A DNA stretch of 64,000 nt from Staphylococcus haemolyticus (lineage in GTDB: Bacteria > Bacillota > Bacilli > Staphylococcales > Staphylococcaceae): NCBI RefSeq assembly GCF_006094395.1, contig NZ_CP035291.1, forward strand, positions 1,488,001-1,552,000, in the 5' to 3' direction. Under the pieces are notes generated by a model, which was given only the letters and a program-made list of their open reading frames with translations, was not told the DNA's origin and made no database searches. Positions 10,030 through 24,980 of this stretch are shown in pieces. Position 1 is the stretch's first letter; every line of letters starts with the position of its first letter. The position numbers and the translations under genes were made by a program.

Positions 10030-11007
10030 TTAGTTATTTAGAAATTCTTTGACAGCTTTTTTATTTTTCTCCTTATCAATCTCTAAGGCACTGCCATCGT
10101 TATTTGTATTAATATTCTGGTACGAATTATTAATTGGAACCGTAAGAGATTCTACGTTCTTATCTCCTCTTATACCGTAACTAATACCTGTTTGGAAGAT
10201 AGCTGAATTTGGCATACTTGTATTAATATAGCCCCTTAATATACCAGCTACTTTAGGCAATTTTATTACTGAGCTAGGTGTAACTAACTCTTTTTTCAAC
10301 GTCTGCATAACTTGTTGTTGACGTCTAACTCGCCCAAAATCTCCTTCCTCATCATGTCTAAATCTCGCATATCCAAGTAATTCTTTACCGTTTAAACGAT
10401 GATGACCTTTTTTAAGAGATACGCCAATATTTTCAGACATATCTTTTTCTACGTCCATAGGAACGCCGTTAGGTTCTAATTCATCAATCATCTTTTCAAA
10501 GCCCGTAAAATCAATGACTGCATAATATTCAGGATTAATACCTAAATTCTTATTTAAAGTCTTTCTAAGAAGTTCAGGTCCGCCAAGTGAATAGGCTGCA
10601 TTAATTTTATAATTCTGATATCCAGGTATTTCCGCATAAATATCACGCATCACTGACATCATTTTCATTTTCTTATGAATATAATCATATTGAACTACCA
10701 TGATGGAATCTGAACGCGACTTACCACCGCTAGCTTTGTCAGCACCTAACACAAGTACAGAAATCTTACCGTCATTTTTTACTGGTCCATTAAACTTATG
10801 TACTTTGATATCTTTTGCATGTTTCTCAGCGTAATTAACACCACTACGATAACCATGGACAATATAGATAATAGCTGCGATTAGCAATATCAATATAATC
10901 AAAATGATAAAAGGTAATTTACGTAGCTTTTTCTGATTCCGTCGTTTAGAAGGTGTCTGCGCGTCTGCTTGTCGTCTGTATACTGTCTTATCCTTCTCTT
11001 CTGTCAT
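10030..11007 (-). CDS. msrR: LytR-CpsA-Psr family wall-polymer ligase MsrR
   Basis: 325-residue membrane-anchored LCP protein. A basic cytoplasmic head ([10 protein letters not shown]) is followed by one transmembrane helix at about 31-50, then the extracellular LCP domain with [29 protein letters not shown] and the R-rich segment [14 protein letters not shown] enzymes attach wall teichoic acid or other polymers to peptidoglycan. The call as msrR rests on the linkage to msrA and mprF seen in S. aureus. Divergent from msrA. Confidence 0.85.
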   Translation of the reverse strand: MTEEKDKTVYRRQADAQTPSKRRNQKKLRKLPFIILIILILLIAAIIYIVHGYRSGVNYAEKHAKDIKVHKFNGPVKNDGKISVLVLGADKASGGKSRSDSIMVVQYDYIHKKMKMMSVMRDIYAEIPGYQNYKINAAYSLGGPELLRKTLNKNLGINPEYYAVIDFTGFEKMIDELEPNGVPMDVEKDMSENIGVSLKKGHHRLNGKELLGYARFRHDEEGDFGRVRRQQQVMQTLKKELVTPSSVIKLPKVAGILRGYINTSMPNSAIFQTGISYGIRGDKNVESLTVPINNSYQNINTNNDGSALEIDKEKNKKAVKEFLNN

Positions 11008-11153
11008 ATTTACCTACCTTACGTCTAGTAAAAATCTTCAAAATTGTATATCTATGTACTATAATTATATATAATTAAATTATAGAAGTTGCTTTGAAAA
11101 ATCAAGCGATTTTTAAATAAATGGTACTAAGGTCCAATGAAAGGATGGCATAA

Positions 11154-11660
11154 ATGAATATTAATACAGCATATTTTGCTGGTGGGTGTTTCTGGTGTAT
11201 GACCAAACCTTTCGATCAATTCGATGGTATAGAAACAGTAACATCTGGCTATATGGGTGGTTCAACTCACAATCCTACTTATGAAGATGTGAAAAGTGGG
11301 ACCACAGGACATTATGAAACTGTAAAAATTGAATATGATGTTGCATTGTTTTCTTATAATAAATTATTAGAAGTATTTTTCTCGGTTATTGATCCCATTG
11401 ATGATGGTGGCCAGTTTCAAGATAGAGGTTCACAATATAGAACAGCTATATTCTACACGAATGAGGATCAAAAAAGACTTGCTGAGCAATACGTTCACCA
11501 ACTCGAGCAAACAATTCATTCAGAAAAAGCAATAGCGACTAAAATATTACCCGCTTCAACTTTTTACAAAGCAGAAGAATATCATCAAGATTTTTACAAA
11601 AAGAACCCTGAGCGTTATGCTCAAGAACAACAAGACCGAGCAAATTATAAATCCAATTAA
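11154..11660 (+). CDS. msrA: Peptide-methionine (S)-S-oxide reductase
   Basis: Repairs oxidised methionine. The catalytic motif GGCFWC places the nucleophilic Cys at residue 12; the family segments [22 protein letters not shown] and EEYHQDFY are present. The 168-residue length is normal and there is no MsrB fusion. AAAGGATGG upstream supports ATG 11154. It is transcribed alone, with a terminator after it. Confidence 0.96.
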   Translation: MNINTAYFAGGCFWCMTKPFDQFDGIETVTSGYMGGSTHNPTYEDVKSGTTGHYETVKIEYDVALFSYNKLLEVFFSVIDPIDDGGQFQDRGSQYRTAIFYTNEDQKRLAEQYVHQLEQTIHSEKAIATKILPASTFYKAEEYHQDFYKKNPERYAQEQQDRANYKSN

Positions 11661-11674
11661 AGTTTTAAATAATC

Positions 11675-11728
11675 AAAGGCACCCTTCAAAGTGATTATCA
11701 CCCATTCACTTGTTGGATGCCTTTTTTT
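11675..11728. terminator. Terminator between msrA and mprF
   Basis: AAAGGCACCC pairs with the GGATGCCTTT arm, nested around a GTGA/TCAC stem, followed by T7; it can serve both convergent genes. Confidence 0.8.
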
Positions 11729-11733
11729 AACAA

Positions 11734-14256
11734 TTATTTATGACGAATAACTCTCATTACTTTTAACATACTATACCATAGTGAACTATCTTTTCTATAA
11801 ACCAAAAATCTTGGTTCCCAATTTGGACTATATTTTTCTTTATACTTACGTAGTCCTTGAAAGCGATATAGACCATTGAAGTGTTCAAACACACGCCCAG
11901 CTACACGCTCTCGTGGGTAAGAATAATTTAATTGACCTACATTTGATAAAGTTGCCATACCCATGTTAAATGCTTTATAGCCTTTATCTTTACCCCAAAG
12001 TAACATATGTAGATATAGGCCATCCATTAAAGGTAAATCTAAATCAGGTAACCAACGAATTAAATCTACTGAAATAGCTTCATTATAATAAGTAGGCATT
12101 AAAGTGCAAAACGCAATGACTTTACCTTCCTCATTCTTCATTATTCCAATAGGTGCTTGTTGTAAATACTCTTCTGTAAATTGACCTACTGAAAAATGCA
12201 TTTCATTACGTCCATCTAGCCATTGATTACTAACTTGTTTTAATTGAAAAATGAGATCTTTCGAAAAAGGTGGCTCTAAAATTTCAAATTGAATATTTAA
12301 ATCATCAAATTTATTAAGTGTTGCTCGGAAACCACGACGTTTCTTTCCTGATGTCGTAAATTGAGTTAAATCTATAATGGCCTCTTCACCAAGTTTGAAA
12401 AACTGATTACCAAAATTATGATATAGCGGCATAAAGCGATCTGACACTTGATAGAATATAATGTCATAGCCTAACTTTTCACCGTAGTTATAAAAATCAA
12501 TAAGTAAAGACTGAAACGCCTTCGTATCACCGATTGGATCTCCTAACACAACAAGAGCGTTACCTTTGTAGCGATACATTAAAAAAGCTTGTTGCGCTTC
12601 ATGCATAAAGACATCTTTATCTCCACTATAGATTAAATGACTTAAATAATTGCCACCATACGTTTCAATAATTGATTTACATCTCGATAAATCTTCTAAT
12701 TGATGTGGTCTAGTGTATCTAGACCCCAATAACCATGCGACGATACCTACAAGTATGACTACGACAAGAATAGTTAACCAGAAATAATATTTCAATAAAG
12801 AAGTATCCATTTCAATGTGGTAAATATCAAGTGCATATAAAGTTTCTGAAATTATAAAATGATTAACATACAATACCAGCATACTTAAAATAATTGTAAA
12901 AATTAAACGTTTTAATCTGAATGGTCGTTTCATCACTTTAGAACGACGATAAGCGAGAATAAGTAATATAAATATTAATAAAATCCATGATAAAAGAATT
13001 AAAGATGCATAAGTATATATTGTTGCACTAAATATTAAAACAAGTGAAATCATTACAAACAAAATAGCACGTCGGCTTTGTTTAAATACACCTCTAACAT
13101 TGATAAGTAATAATAAGCAAGCACTTGTATGTACAGATAACATAATATAATATGCGAAATGATGATCATCGTATAAACCATCATAAACAATTGTAATGTT
13201 ATTAATAAAGAAAACAAAACTTGTTATTAGTACTAACGTAGCTAAGGCAAATGATGGAATCTTGGCAATAATATCTTTTTGATAAGAGAATAAAAAAGAT
13301 GTTACATCTCTTGCAGGTACAAAATATTTAGATTCTTCGAAGTATTTTCGCGCAGATGATCCAAACTCAAATGTAGATAAAATAAGTGCAATAATAACTG
13401 GTACAAAGTAATAAGCGAAACGATATAATAATAACGCTAATAATACTTTTTCTTCAGGAACGCCTAAAGACTTAAGACCTAATAATACAACTAAATCGAA
13501 AGCACCGAAGCCACCTGGTATGAAACTAACCAATCCAGAAAGAGCAGCAATGATGAATATACCGATAACAGTCGTGAATGCTATGTTAATATCTACAATA
13601 ACTGTTGATAAATAGAGTACTGTCGCAGCTGCCAGCCACTCAAAACTTGATACTAATGTGCAATAAACACCTAAATATTTATTGTTACGATCAATAGGGT
13701 TAATCATGGTATAGGCAATAAATAAAGGTAAAAATAATGCAACAACATATAAAATCCATCGAACCCAACTTACTTTATTTATTATATGGGAAGCATCAAA
13801 GATATGTAACACGACAAGGATTGATAAAAGACTCAAACCCATTAACATAGAAATCAGTATGATTGAAATGGCATGAACTAATTTTTTTCTATCAGTTGTA
13901 TAATTTTTATAAATAAATGCTCTAAAACCAGCCCCTATAAATCCACCAAAGCCAACAATGGCATTAAGTGCATTAATGATATAGCTGATTTTAAAAACCC
14001 TAATAAGTGGTATATCAAGTTTTAACCCTTTTACTAAGATAAGATCATACAAACTTAGTAAAATCATAGCTGAACCACCGCAAATGAATAAGCCAACTAG
14101 ATACCAACGATTAATTTTGCTAAATGCTTCAAGTGTTTGTTTAAAATTAATGTGTGCTAATTCATGATATAGCGTTGCAACAACTGCTATAAATAAAACT
14201 GCAGCAAAAACAAATTTGAGTATTGATAATAATCTATTCTTAAGTTCTTCAGTCAT
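11734..14256 (-). CDS. mprF: Lysyl-phosphatidylglycerol synthase/flippase
   Basis: Adds lysine from Lys-tRNA to phosphatidylglycerol and flips the product outward, lowering surface charge and giving resistance to cationic peptides and daptomycin. The 840-residue protein has a hydrophobic N-terminal flippase of many membrane segments (about 1-510) and a soluble C-terminal GNAT-like synthase (about 520-840) with the segments [31 protein letters not shown] and [12 protein letters not shown]. Full length, no lesion. Known gain-of-function sites cannot be judged without a reference. Confidence 0.96.
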   Translation of the reverse strand: MTEELKNRLLSILKFVFAAVLFIAVVATLYHELAHINFKQTLEAFSKINRWYLVGLFICGGSAMILLSLYDLILVKGLKLDIPLIRVFKISYIINALNAIVGFGGFIGAGFRAFIYKNYTTDRKKLVHAISIILISMLMGLSLLSILVVLHIFDASHIINKVSWVRWILYVVALFLPLFIAYTMINPIDRNNKYLGVYCTLVSSFEWLAAATVLYLSTVIVDINIAFTTVIGIFIIAALSGLVSFIPGGFGAFDLVVLLGLKSLGVPEEKVLLALLLYRFAYYFVPVIIALILSTFEFGSSARKYFEESKYFVPARDVTSFLFSYQKDIIAKIPSFALATLVLITSFVFFINNITIVYDGLYDDHHFAYYIMLSVHTSACLLLLINVRGVFKQSRRAILFVMISLVLIFSATIYTYASLILLSWILLIFILLILAYRRSKVMKRPFRLKRLIFTIILSMLVLYVNHFIISETLYALDIYHIEMDTSLLKYYFWLTILVVVILVGIVAWLLGSRYTRPHQLEDLSRCKSIIETYGGNYLSHLIYSGDKDVFMHEAQQAFLMYRYKGNALVVLGDPIGDTKAFQSLLIDFYNYGEKLGYDIIFYQVSDRFMPLYHNFGNQFFKLGEEAIIDLTQFTTSGKKRRGFRATLNKFDDLNIQFEILEPPFSKDLIFQLKQVSNQWLDGRNEMHFSVGQFTEEYLQQAPIGIMKNEEGKVIAFCTLMPTYYNEAISVDLIRWLPDLDLPLMDGLYLHMLLWGKDKGYKAFNMGMATLSNVGQLNYSYPRERVAGRVFEHFNGLYRFQGLRKYKEKYSPNWEPRFLVYRKDSSLWYSMLKVMRVIRHK

Positions 14257-14388
14257 GTCATACCTCTACCTTTACCTACGATTATTTAAAAATATATCAT
14301 ACCTTCATTTGAATGAACATATGAATATGTATAACTCATACTAACAGTATTGTAATGTGTGTAAGATTAAATACTTTCTTAAAAAAGA

Positions 14389-14434
14389 CGGGAACGAGAC
14401 AGAATCCAAAAATGAATTCATTATCTCATTCCCG
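14389..14434 (-). terminator. Terminator of the AI-2E permease gene, repeat-derived
   Basis: CGGGAACGAGA pairs with TCTCATTCCCG; on the minus strand it is followed by TCTTTTTT. The sequence GGGAACGAGACAGAATCC is a variant of the dispersed repeat end GGGAGTGGGACAGAATTC found at 62943. Confidence 0.8.
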
Positions 14435-14480
14435 CTAGGTAACTAAAACTGAGAAAGCTAGATAAACTGGCTTTAACACT
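14435..14480. repeat. Degenerate dispersed repeat fragment
   Basis: The stretch AACTAAAACTGAGAAAGC...GGCTTT parallels GACTAGAACTGAGAAAAGC...GCGCCTT in the 62943-63090 repeat, so with the adjacent hairpin it looks like a decayed copy of that element. Confidence 0.45.
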
Positions 14481-14497
14481 TAATACTCTTTTAGAGT

Positions 14498-15727
14498 TTA
14501 TTCAGCTTGAGTACATTCTTTAGTTTCTTCTTTTTTAATTTCATATTCTCCTGAATCATCACCATAATACTTGTTATAACGACGTTTAAATAATAAGAAT
14601 AGGTGTGAGACTAATACTTTAAGTATTGCATAACCAGGAATACCTAAAATAACACCAACAATACCTAATAAATTACCAGCACTCAATAAGATGAAAATAA
14701 TCGTTAAAGGATGAATTTTCAATGTTTTACCCATAACATTAGGTGAAATGAAATGTCCTTCAATAAATTGAACAAGCGTCCATACTACAATTAATTTCAA
14801 TAACATGAAAGGCGATGTAATAATCGCTATGATGATGGCTGGTGAAATAGCAATCGTTGGTCCTAGATAAGGTACAACACTTGTAACAGCAGCTATACAA
14901 GCAAGTACAAGACCGTAATCAAGACCAATAATTGAATAACCTATAAAGAGTAAGATACCAATACAAAATGAAACAATAATTTGACCTTGGATATATGATC
15001 CAACTTGTACACTCATTTTTTCCATTAAATCATGGTAATCTTTTCTAAATTTAGGTGGCATAATCTTCGTTGAATACTCTTTAAATTTGTGACCATCTTT
15101 TAACATGAAGAATAATACAAAAGGTGTTGTGACAAGAACTACACCTACATTAACAATAGCTTCTGCAAAACTTCTAATTTTAGTTCCAAATCCATCAAAA
15201 TAACTCGAAACCATAGAAGGTATCTTATTGGAAACTGAGTCTAACCAATCTTGTATTTGAGTATAAAATGATGATAAGAAAGAAAAATGTGTGACTTGAT
15301 CTATAGCGTTATTAAATTTATCTACATATTTAGGGAAGTTGTTAGCTAAACGTGTGATTTGATCTCCAATAAGCGGAATTAATAAATTAATAATTAATGT
15401 CGCTCCACCAACAATAGCTAAAAATACAATAATGATTCCTAGTAATCTTGGAATATTATATCTCTCCATCAAATTAATCACTGGATTAATAAGATAGAAT
15501 AAAATAAGCGATAAAATAATTGGTGCTACAATTGTATTAAATATGATGATAAATGGTTCAAAAACATAAGAAATTTTATCAAATATAAATATTACAATAC
15601 CTATGAGCACTAATGAAAGCAAAGCAAATAATAAATCTTTACCGCCTAAGAATTTCATAAAACGCGTTTCTGTAAAACTAAATTTTTTTGCGTTTTTTTC
15701 TTCAACTTGCTTATTTTCAATTGCCAT
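14498..15727 (-). CDS. AI-2E family permease-like membrane protein
   Basis: Integral membrane protein of the PF01594 (YdiK/PerM/AI-2E transporter-like) family, about 409 residues with seven or eight predicted helices, including the family signature around LACIAAVTSVVPYLGPTIA and the C-terminal IVGVILGIPGYAILKVL. A charged tail ends KKEETKECTQAE. I prefer ATG 15727 (MAIENKQVEEK) because GGTG lies seven bases upstream; an earlier ATG at 15739 has its ribosome site too close. Transported substrate is unknown. Confidence 0.8.
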   Translation of the reverse strand: MAIENKQVEEKNAKKFSFTETRFMKFLGGKDLLFALLSLVLIGIVIFIFDKISYVFEPFIIIFNTIVAPIILSLILFYLINPVINLMERYNIPRLLGIIIVFLAIVGGATLIINLLIPLIGDQITRLANNFPKYVDKFNNAIDQVTHFSFLSSFYTQIQDWLDSVSNKIPSMVSSYFDGFGTKIRSFAEAIVNVGVVLVTTPFVLFFMLKDGHKFKEYSTKIMPPKFRKDYHDLMEKMSVQVGSYIQGQIIVSFCIGILLFIGYSIIGLDYGLVLACIAAVTSVVPYLGPTIAISPAIIIAIITSPFMLLKLIVVWTLVQFIEGHFISPNVMGKTLKIHPLTIIFILLSAGNLLGIVGVILGIPGYAILKVLVSHLFLLFKRRYNKYYGDDSGEYEIKKEETKECTQAE

Positions 15728-15803
15728 GTTTTTCACCATACCTTAACTTACTATTAAAACTATAGCTATTTTACATCATAACACAAAAATAATTAAGTGT
15801 TCC

Positions 15804-16661
15804 TTAGTTATGCGATGAACTTATTTGATTTTCAAAATGATAAATATGTAAAGCAAGATACACAATTTCGGAATCATCGATAGGAATATTCAAGTGCTTT
15901 TGAATCATTTTTGAAATTTTAAAAGCAGTATTATATGCATTTGGGTAATGATTTTTAACCATATCTATAAAAACATCTTGAGCATATATATATTCTTTTT
16001 TATTAAGTCGTCGAATTAAAAATTGAATATGTCTTATAAAACGTTGATATTGAACCGTATGATTATCGATTTCATGATTTAAATCATTTTCAATAATAAG
16101 TATACTTTTACTAATCAATTTATTGATCAAAGACATCTCATGTATCGTTAAATCCTCTGTGTTTGAAGCAATGTGTAATGCAATAAATCCAATTTCATCA
16201 GGTGGGAACTTAACATCTAGTCGTTGATTCAATTTATCAATAACTTGACTTGCAATAGCATACGCATCACTATATAAATGTTTGGTTTCGATAGCAAATG
16301 GATTACTAATAATTTGATTTTGTTTTAATCTTTTATATGCAAATATAATATGATCAGTCAATGCAACAACAAGGTTTTTATCATCTGTAGTATGAGTTGT
16401 ACTTGTAATAAAATTGACTGATTCAATAATCGCTTGTAGAACATCTTCATCGGCAATTTCAACTAAAGATTTGTAATATTCTTGTTGCTGTTTTTGCTCT
16501 AATTTATAAACCTTTTCTATTGAAGCACTTTCATCTAGGGTCATTCCAGCCTTTTTATTAAAGCCAATACCTTTTCCAATGAGAATGACCTCTTGATTAT
16601 TATAAGTGCATATGATGACGTTATTATTTAAAGCTTTAGAAATGGTATACTCACCCATCAT
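15804..16661 (-). CDS. glcT: BglG/LicT family transcription antiterminator GlcT
   Basis: RNA-binding antiterminator controlled by PTS phosphorylation. Residues 1-55 form the CAT RNA-binding domain (MGEYTISKALNNNVI, IGKGIGFNKKAG), followed by two PRD domains with the phosphorylatable His-containing segments DHIIFA, PPDEIGFIALHIAS and DSEIVYLALHIYH. In staphylococci GlcT controls the glucose PTS gene ptsG, which is not in this window. The start is ATG 16661 or 16658 behind AAAGGTG; the GTG at 16667 is inside the ribosome site. Assignment as GlcT rather than another antiterminator rests on family and position. Confidence 0.8.
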   Translation of the reverse strand: MMGEYTISKALNNNVIICTYNNQEVILIGKGIGFNKKAGMTLDESASIEKVYKLEQKQQQEYYKSLVEIADEDVLQAIIESVNFITSTTHTTDDKNLVVALTDHIIFAYKRLKQNQIISNPFAIETKHLYSDAYAIASQVIDKLNQRLDVKFPPDEIGFIALHIASNTEDLTIHEMSLINKLISKSILIIENDLNHEIDNHTVQYQRFIRHIQFLIRRLNKKEYIYAQDVFIDMVKNHYPNAYNTAFKISKMIQKHLNIPIDDSEIVYLALHIYHFENQISSSHN

Positions 16662-16736
16662 AATCACCTTTCTCTGTAATATATGAATTATAAATCTATT
16701 TATTAAAAATGAAAAGATTTCTAACTTAATGTAAAA

Positions 16737-16783
16737 ACTCCTTTCAACGTTTTGAATGAGAGTTTCAACACATTGAAAGGAGT
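16737..16783 (-). terminator. Terminator downstream of alsT
   Basis: ACTCCTTTCAA / TTGAAAGGAGT stem with TTTTTAC on the minus strand just after it, 37 bases past the alsT stop. Confidence 0.8.
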
Positions 16784-16819
16784 ATGAATAAATTCTATTT
16801 TAATCAATCACTTAAGTGA

Positions 16820-18277
16820 TTATTTTTTAGGTAGTTGATTTTCTCTACCCCAAGTTTCAATACCAAATAAGTTAATTTCAAGATTCTCTGGTTTAAACAC
16901 AGGTTTCATACCAGCTTTACGTTGTTTTTGGTAATCTTTCATTACAGCTATCGCTATATTTGAAAGACCAATTATAGAAATCAAGTTAACAATTGCCATT
17001 AATCCCATGAATAAATCGGCAGTACTCCATACAGTTTCAGTTTTTACTACTGATCCAACAAATACTAATAAGACAACTAAACATCTAAAAACAAACATAA
17101 CTACTTTGTTTTTAGATAAGAACTCTATGTTAGATTGACCATAATAATAGTTACCAACAACAGAAGAAAATGCAAATAGCGTAATTGCGATTGTTAAGAA
17201 GATACCTCCAGCTGAACCTAAATGTTCATTTAATGCTGATTGTGTAACTTGAACACCTTGAGGTGCATTTTCTCCAAATTTTAATCCTGAATATAAAAGA
17301 ATCATAATCGCTGTGGCTGTACAAACTAACATTGTATCGAAAAATACACCAAGTGATTGAATTAAACCTTGTTTAACTGGATGTGGCACTGCCGCTGTTG
17401 CTGCTGCGTTTGGCGCAGAACCCATACCAGCCTCGTTAGAGAATAGACCACGTTTAATACCTTGAAGAATCGCTGCACCTACAGCGCCTCCTGTAACTTG
17501 CTCGAAACCAAATGCACTCTTAATGATTGTGCCAATCATCGGAACAATTTGATCGATATTTAATAATAAGATAACTAAAACCATACCGATATAAATAATA
17601 GCCATGATTGGAACAATCAATGAAGATAATGTCGCGATACTGCGGACACCACCAAAAATGATTGCTGCAGTAATAACAGCTAAAATAATACCTGTTACAA
17701 CTGGACTTACGTTGTACTGTGTATTTAATGATTCTGCAATCGTATTAGATTGAACAGTATTAAATACAAACGCAAATGTTATAGTAATTAATATTGAGAA
17801 TAAGATACCTAACCATTTTTGGTTCAAACCTTTAGTTATGTAATATGCTGGGCCCCCTCGGAATCCACCTTCTTTGTCATGAACTTTATAAATTTGAGCT
17901 AAAGTTGCCTCCATAAATGCACTTGCAGCACCGATAAAAGCAATTACCCACATCCAAAATACTGCACCAGGACCACCTAGTACAATTGCCGTAGCTACAC
18001 CTGCAATATTACCAGTACCTACACGGGAACCAGCACTAATTGCAAATGCTTGGAATGGTGATATACCTTTTTCACCACTATTTAATGTTTCAGGTTTCTC
18101 GGTTAAAGCTCTAAACATTTCCGGCAACATACGTAATTGCACGAATTTAGAACTAATAGTAAAGAAGAACCCTACAGTTAATAGCAATCCAATTAAATAT
18201 TGCGACCAAATTAAATCATTACCTACCTGAACAATTGTTTTAAACCATCCAGGTATTAAATTATCGAAATCACTCAT
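16820..18277 (-). CDS. alsT: Alanine/glycine:cation symporter family transporter AlsT
   Basis: 485-residue sodium-coupled amino-acid transporter of the AGCS family with about 10-11 membrane segments. Signature regions include AGSRVGTGNIAGVATA near residue 81 and RGLFSNEAGMGSAPNAAA near residue 275. In S. aureus AlsT has been reported to transport glutamine, so alanine uptake should not be assumed. ATG 18277 follows GAGAGGG. It follows parC but the spacing and an inverted repeat argue for its own control. Confidence 0.88.
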   Translation of the reverse strand: MSDFDNLIPGWFKTIVQVGNDLIWSQYLIGLLLTVGFFFTISSKFVQLRMLPEMFRALTEKPETLNSGEKGISPFQAFAISAGSRVGTGNIAGVATAIVLGGPGAVFWMWVIAFIGAASAFMEATLAQIYKVHDKEGGFRGGPAYYITKGLNQKWLGILFSILITITFAFVFNTVQSNTIAESLNTQYNVSPVVTGIILAVITAAIIFGGVRSIATLSSLIVPIMAIIYIGMVLVILLLNIDQIVPMIGTIIKSAFGFEQVTGGAVGAAILQGIKRGLFSNEAGMGSAPNAAATAAVPHPVKQGLIQSLGVFFDTMLVCTATAIMILLYSGLKFGENAPQGVQVTQSALNEHLGSAGGIFLTIAITLFAFSSVVGNYYYGQSNIEFLSKNKVVMFVFRCLVVLLVFVGSVVKTETVWSTADLFMGLMAIVNLISIIGLSNIAIAVMKDYQKQRKAGMKPVFKPENLEINLFGIETWGRENQLPKK

Positions 18278-18322
18278 TAAATCCCTCTCATCTAAAATAA
18301 TTTAATATCCTAAGATATACTA

Positions 18323-18414
18323 CAAGAGATTTATACTGTATTGAATAAACCCAATAAAATAATACTAGTACATATTACGTTTGAGTGTTATACAACATCA
18401 ATATAAATCTCTTG
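18323..18414. repeat. Inverted repeat in the parC-alsT intergenic region
   Basis: Perfect 13-base arms CAAGAGATTTATA (18323-18335) and TATAAATCTCTTG (18402-18414) enclose 66 bases, upstream of alsT. It could fold in the alsT leader RNA or bring two operator halves together; nothing in it matches a riboswitch I know. Confidence 0.6.
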
Positions 18415-18493
18415 AAAGATTAAAATTGGTTAAAATAACAAGTTCAATTTTATCATTTTCCTTTAAAATTGAAAATATAATTTTTATAATCCA

Positions 18494-22902
<4,409 letters not shown>

Positions 22903-22905
22903 CTA

Positions 22906-22919
22906 CAAACGTACGTTCG
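22906..22919. promoter_or_regulatory. LexA-like palindrome upstream of parE
   Basis: CAAACGTACGTTCG differs from CGAACAnnTGTTCG at three positions but keeps the half-site symmetry. parEC has been reported among SOS-responsive genes of S. aureus, which fits. Confidence 0.55.
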
Positions 22920-23092
22920 TTTTAAAAACTATACAATAGTTATTCTTATATAAATTGGTCTAAATTGCAAGCGTGAGTTAAAAACTAATCTATTTAAAGT
23001 TCCTGTTAAGAACAAATTTTTAAAATTGGTCGTTGTTATCTATTAGATTATGGTAAAATATAGCTACGTTATTAAAGGATGTGTAAAGTTAT

Positions 23093-23701
23093 ATGATGAT
23101 AGTAGTCATGCTCATATTAAGCTATCTCATTGGTGCTATTCCTAATGGATATGTTATAGGAAAGCTTTTTTTCAAAAAAGATATTAGACAATATGGCAGT
23201 GGTAATACTGGCGCAACTAATAGTTTCCGAGTTCTAGGTAAACCAGCAGGATTTATTGTAACCTTTTTAGATATATTTAAAGGATTTATTACTGTGTTCT
23301 TTCCTATTTGGTTTCCAGTGCATGCAGATGGACCGCTTAGCACGTTCTTCACACATGGGTTAATTGTAGGTTTATTCGCAATACTTGGCCATGTATATCC
23401 AATATATCTTAGATTTAAGGGTGGAAAAGCTGTAGCTACAAGTGCTGGTGTTGTCTTAGGCGTAAATCCTATCTTGCTACTTATATTGGCAATTATATTC
23501 TTTGGAGTATTATATATATTTAAATATGTTTCACTCTCAAGTATTATTGCAGCAATTTGTTGCGTTATTGGCTCTCTCATCATACAAGATTACATATTAT
23601 TTGGGATGAGCTTACTCGTTTCAATAATTTTAATAGTAAGACATCGCACCAATATTGTAAGAATTTTTAAAGGCGAAGAGCCAAAAATAAAATGGATGTA
23701 A
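23093..23701 (+). CDS. plsY: Glycerol-3-phosphate acyltransferase PlsY
   Basis: Membrane acyltransferase using acyl-phosphate to acylate G3P, the first committed phospholipid step. 202 residues with the three PlsY motifs [28 protein letters not shown] and GHVYP, and about five membrane helices. The C-terminus GEEPKIKWM is characteristic of staphylococcal PlsY. Divergent from parE, as in other Firmicutes; ATG at 23093 or 23096. Confidence 0.95.
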   Translation: MMIVVMLILSYLIGAIPNGYVIGKLFFKKDIRQYGSGNTGATNSFRVLGKPAGFIVTFLDIFKGFITVFFPIWFPVHADGPLSTFFTHGLIVGLFAILGHVYPIYLRFKGGKAVATSAGVVLGVNPILLLILAIIFFGVLYIFKYVSLSSIIAAICCVIGSLIIQDYILFGMSLLVSIILIVRHRTNIVRIFKGEEPKIKWM

Positions 23702-23720
23702 ATCCAATACCGATAATAAT

Positions 23721-23754
23721 GCATTAAGCGTATCAATTCGCTTAGTGCTTTTTT
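23721..23754 (+). terminator. plsY terminator
   Basis: GCATTAAGCG / CGCTTAGTGC stem followed by T6. Confidence 0.85.
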
Positions 23755-23867
23755 ATATCTTCATTGAAATTTTATGGATTATCTCAAAATATGAATATGT
23801 TATAATTCTAAGAGTTCCATTTTAAAAAAATCCAAGTAATAGATAAATAAGGTAGGAGGATAATGTA

Positions 23868-24167
23868 ATGAAAATTAAACTAACAGATCAAGCTGTAGAA
23901 TGGTTTAAAGATGAACTAGACTTACCTGAAAATAACAAAGTTTTACAGTTTTACGTTCGCTATGGTGGTGAATTTCAACTTAAACAAGGTTTCAGTCCTG
24001 CCTTTCGCGTTGAACCAAGAGAAGATGTAGAAATTGGTTACGAAGAAAATTATAATGATTTGATATTAGTCGTTTCAGAAGAAGATCTATGGTATTTTGA
24101 GGATAATGAAGTCCTCGTTGAAAAAGTAGATCATGATGATGAAATTGCCTATTCTAAATTGAAGTAA
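23868..24167 (+). CDS. HesB/IscA-like family protein (YneR type)
   Basis: 99-residue protein of the iron-sulfur biogenesis HesB-like superfamily: [35 protein letters not shown] and a C-terminal [13 protein letters not shown]. Unlike IscA it has no cysteine at all, so it cannot bind a cluster in the classical way; that is typical of the YneR subgroup, whose role is unknown. GTAGGAGGATAATGTA precedes ATG 23868. Monocistronic. Confidence 0.75.
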   Translation: MKIKLTDQAVEWFKDELDLPENNKVLQFYVRYGGEFQLKQGFSPAFRVEPREDVEIGYEENYNDLILVVSEEDLWYFEDNEVLVEKVDHDDEIAYSKLK

Positions 24168-24207
24168 GTCATAAAAACCGTTGAATTTAACTAAGCATAT
24201 ATAAAAG

Positions 24208-24248
24208 AACTGAGAAGACGCTCCCATGTAGCATTTCTCAGTTTTTTT
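24208..24248 (+). terminator. Terminator after the HesB-like gene
   Basis: AACTGAGAA / TTCTCAGTT with T7. The same stem sequence occurs inside the 62943-63090 repeat. Confidence 0.85.
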
Positions 24249-24320
24249 AATACATATTAGTGATAAATCTAAACGCTTGAAATCACAATAAAAATTTTAA
24301 AGGTAAGGTAAATGATAGTC

Positions 24321-24376
24321 GGCCCCCACATAGAGAATTTCGCCCTGAAATTCTTCAAGCAAAGCAAGCTGGGTTA
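24321..24376. repeat. Degenerate STAR-like intergenic element
   Basis: GTCGGCCCCCACATAGAGAA, then a GAATTTC / GAAATTC pair, then CAAAGCAAGCTGGG: this is the STAR layout (GGCCCC core, AATTTC hairpin, GCAAG-TGGGG) in reverse orientation, with substitutions in the core. Confidence 0.55.
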
Positions 24377-24415
24377 AAATGAATACATTCCTCTCACATA
24401 AGTCTTGTATATCAT

Positions 24416-24886
24416 CTATATTTCAAGGTCGCTTGATTGAGTCACTTCAAAATCTTTTCCATCTTGATTTAATTTATCTACATGACTATAAACCTTATGC
24501 CATTCTGGGAAGTAACGGTCTAATCTAATTGGTCGAAAATTACTTGATTTCATACAAATTAATTGAGTTGAACCAGTTGTAGCAAGTTCTCCATTCTCAT
24601 TATATACTTCATAACAATAAACTGATTTAAGTCTCGAATATTGCTCAACCCATGTTTTAATTGTCACTTTTTCAGGATAAAAAATTGATTTTCTATATTT
24701 TATTTGAAGGTCTACAACTGGAGAAATGATGCCCTCTTTTTCCATATCTGCATAACTAAAACCCAACTTTCGGATGTAATCTGTTCGTGCAACCTCAAAC
24801 CATGTAGCATAATTACCATGATAAATCACACCCATTTTATCTGTTTCTTGATATCTAGCTTCAATTTCAGTCATACTGTATATCAT
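24416..24886 (-). CDS. Acyl-CoA thioesterase, hotdog fold (YbgC/FadM type)
   Basis: 4HBT-family thioesterase. The active-site motif appears as YQETDKMGVIYHGNYATWFEVARTDYIR near the N-terminus, with Asp/Tyr/His placed as in YbgC-type enzymes. I use ATG 24886 (MIYSMTEIEARY, 156 residues), nine bases after AGAGGT; a longer frame upstream to 24913 lacks a ribosome site. Natural acyl-CoA substrate unknown. Lies behind acnA but beyond its terminator. Confidence 0.85.
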   Translation of the reverse strand: MIYSMTEIEARYQETDKMGVIYHGNYATWFEVARTDYIRKLGFSYADMEKEGIISPVVDLQIKYRKSIFYPEKVTIKTWVEQYSRLKSVYCYEVYNENGELATTGSTQLICMKSSNFRPIRLDRYFPEWHKVYSHVDKLNQDGKDFEVTQSSDLEI

Positions 24887-24937
24887 TCTTAAGTACCTCT
24901 TTTCCAAAATCATTCATATTTCATATTAACATAAAAA

Positions 24938-24966
24938 AGCCATGCCAACATAAAGTCAGCATGGCT
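24938..24966 (-). terminator. acnA terminator
   Basis: AGCCATGC / GCATGGCT stem followed on the minus strand by TTTTTTAT; it ends just ahead of the thioesterase gene. Confidence 0.85.
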
Positions 24967-24980
24967 TCAAAGTTCATATA

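Noticed and set aside
23122..23583. 153-residue open frame antisense to plsY
   Set aside because: PlsY is a clear conserved gene on the other strand; the antisense frame has no motif or ribosome site.
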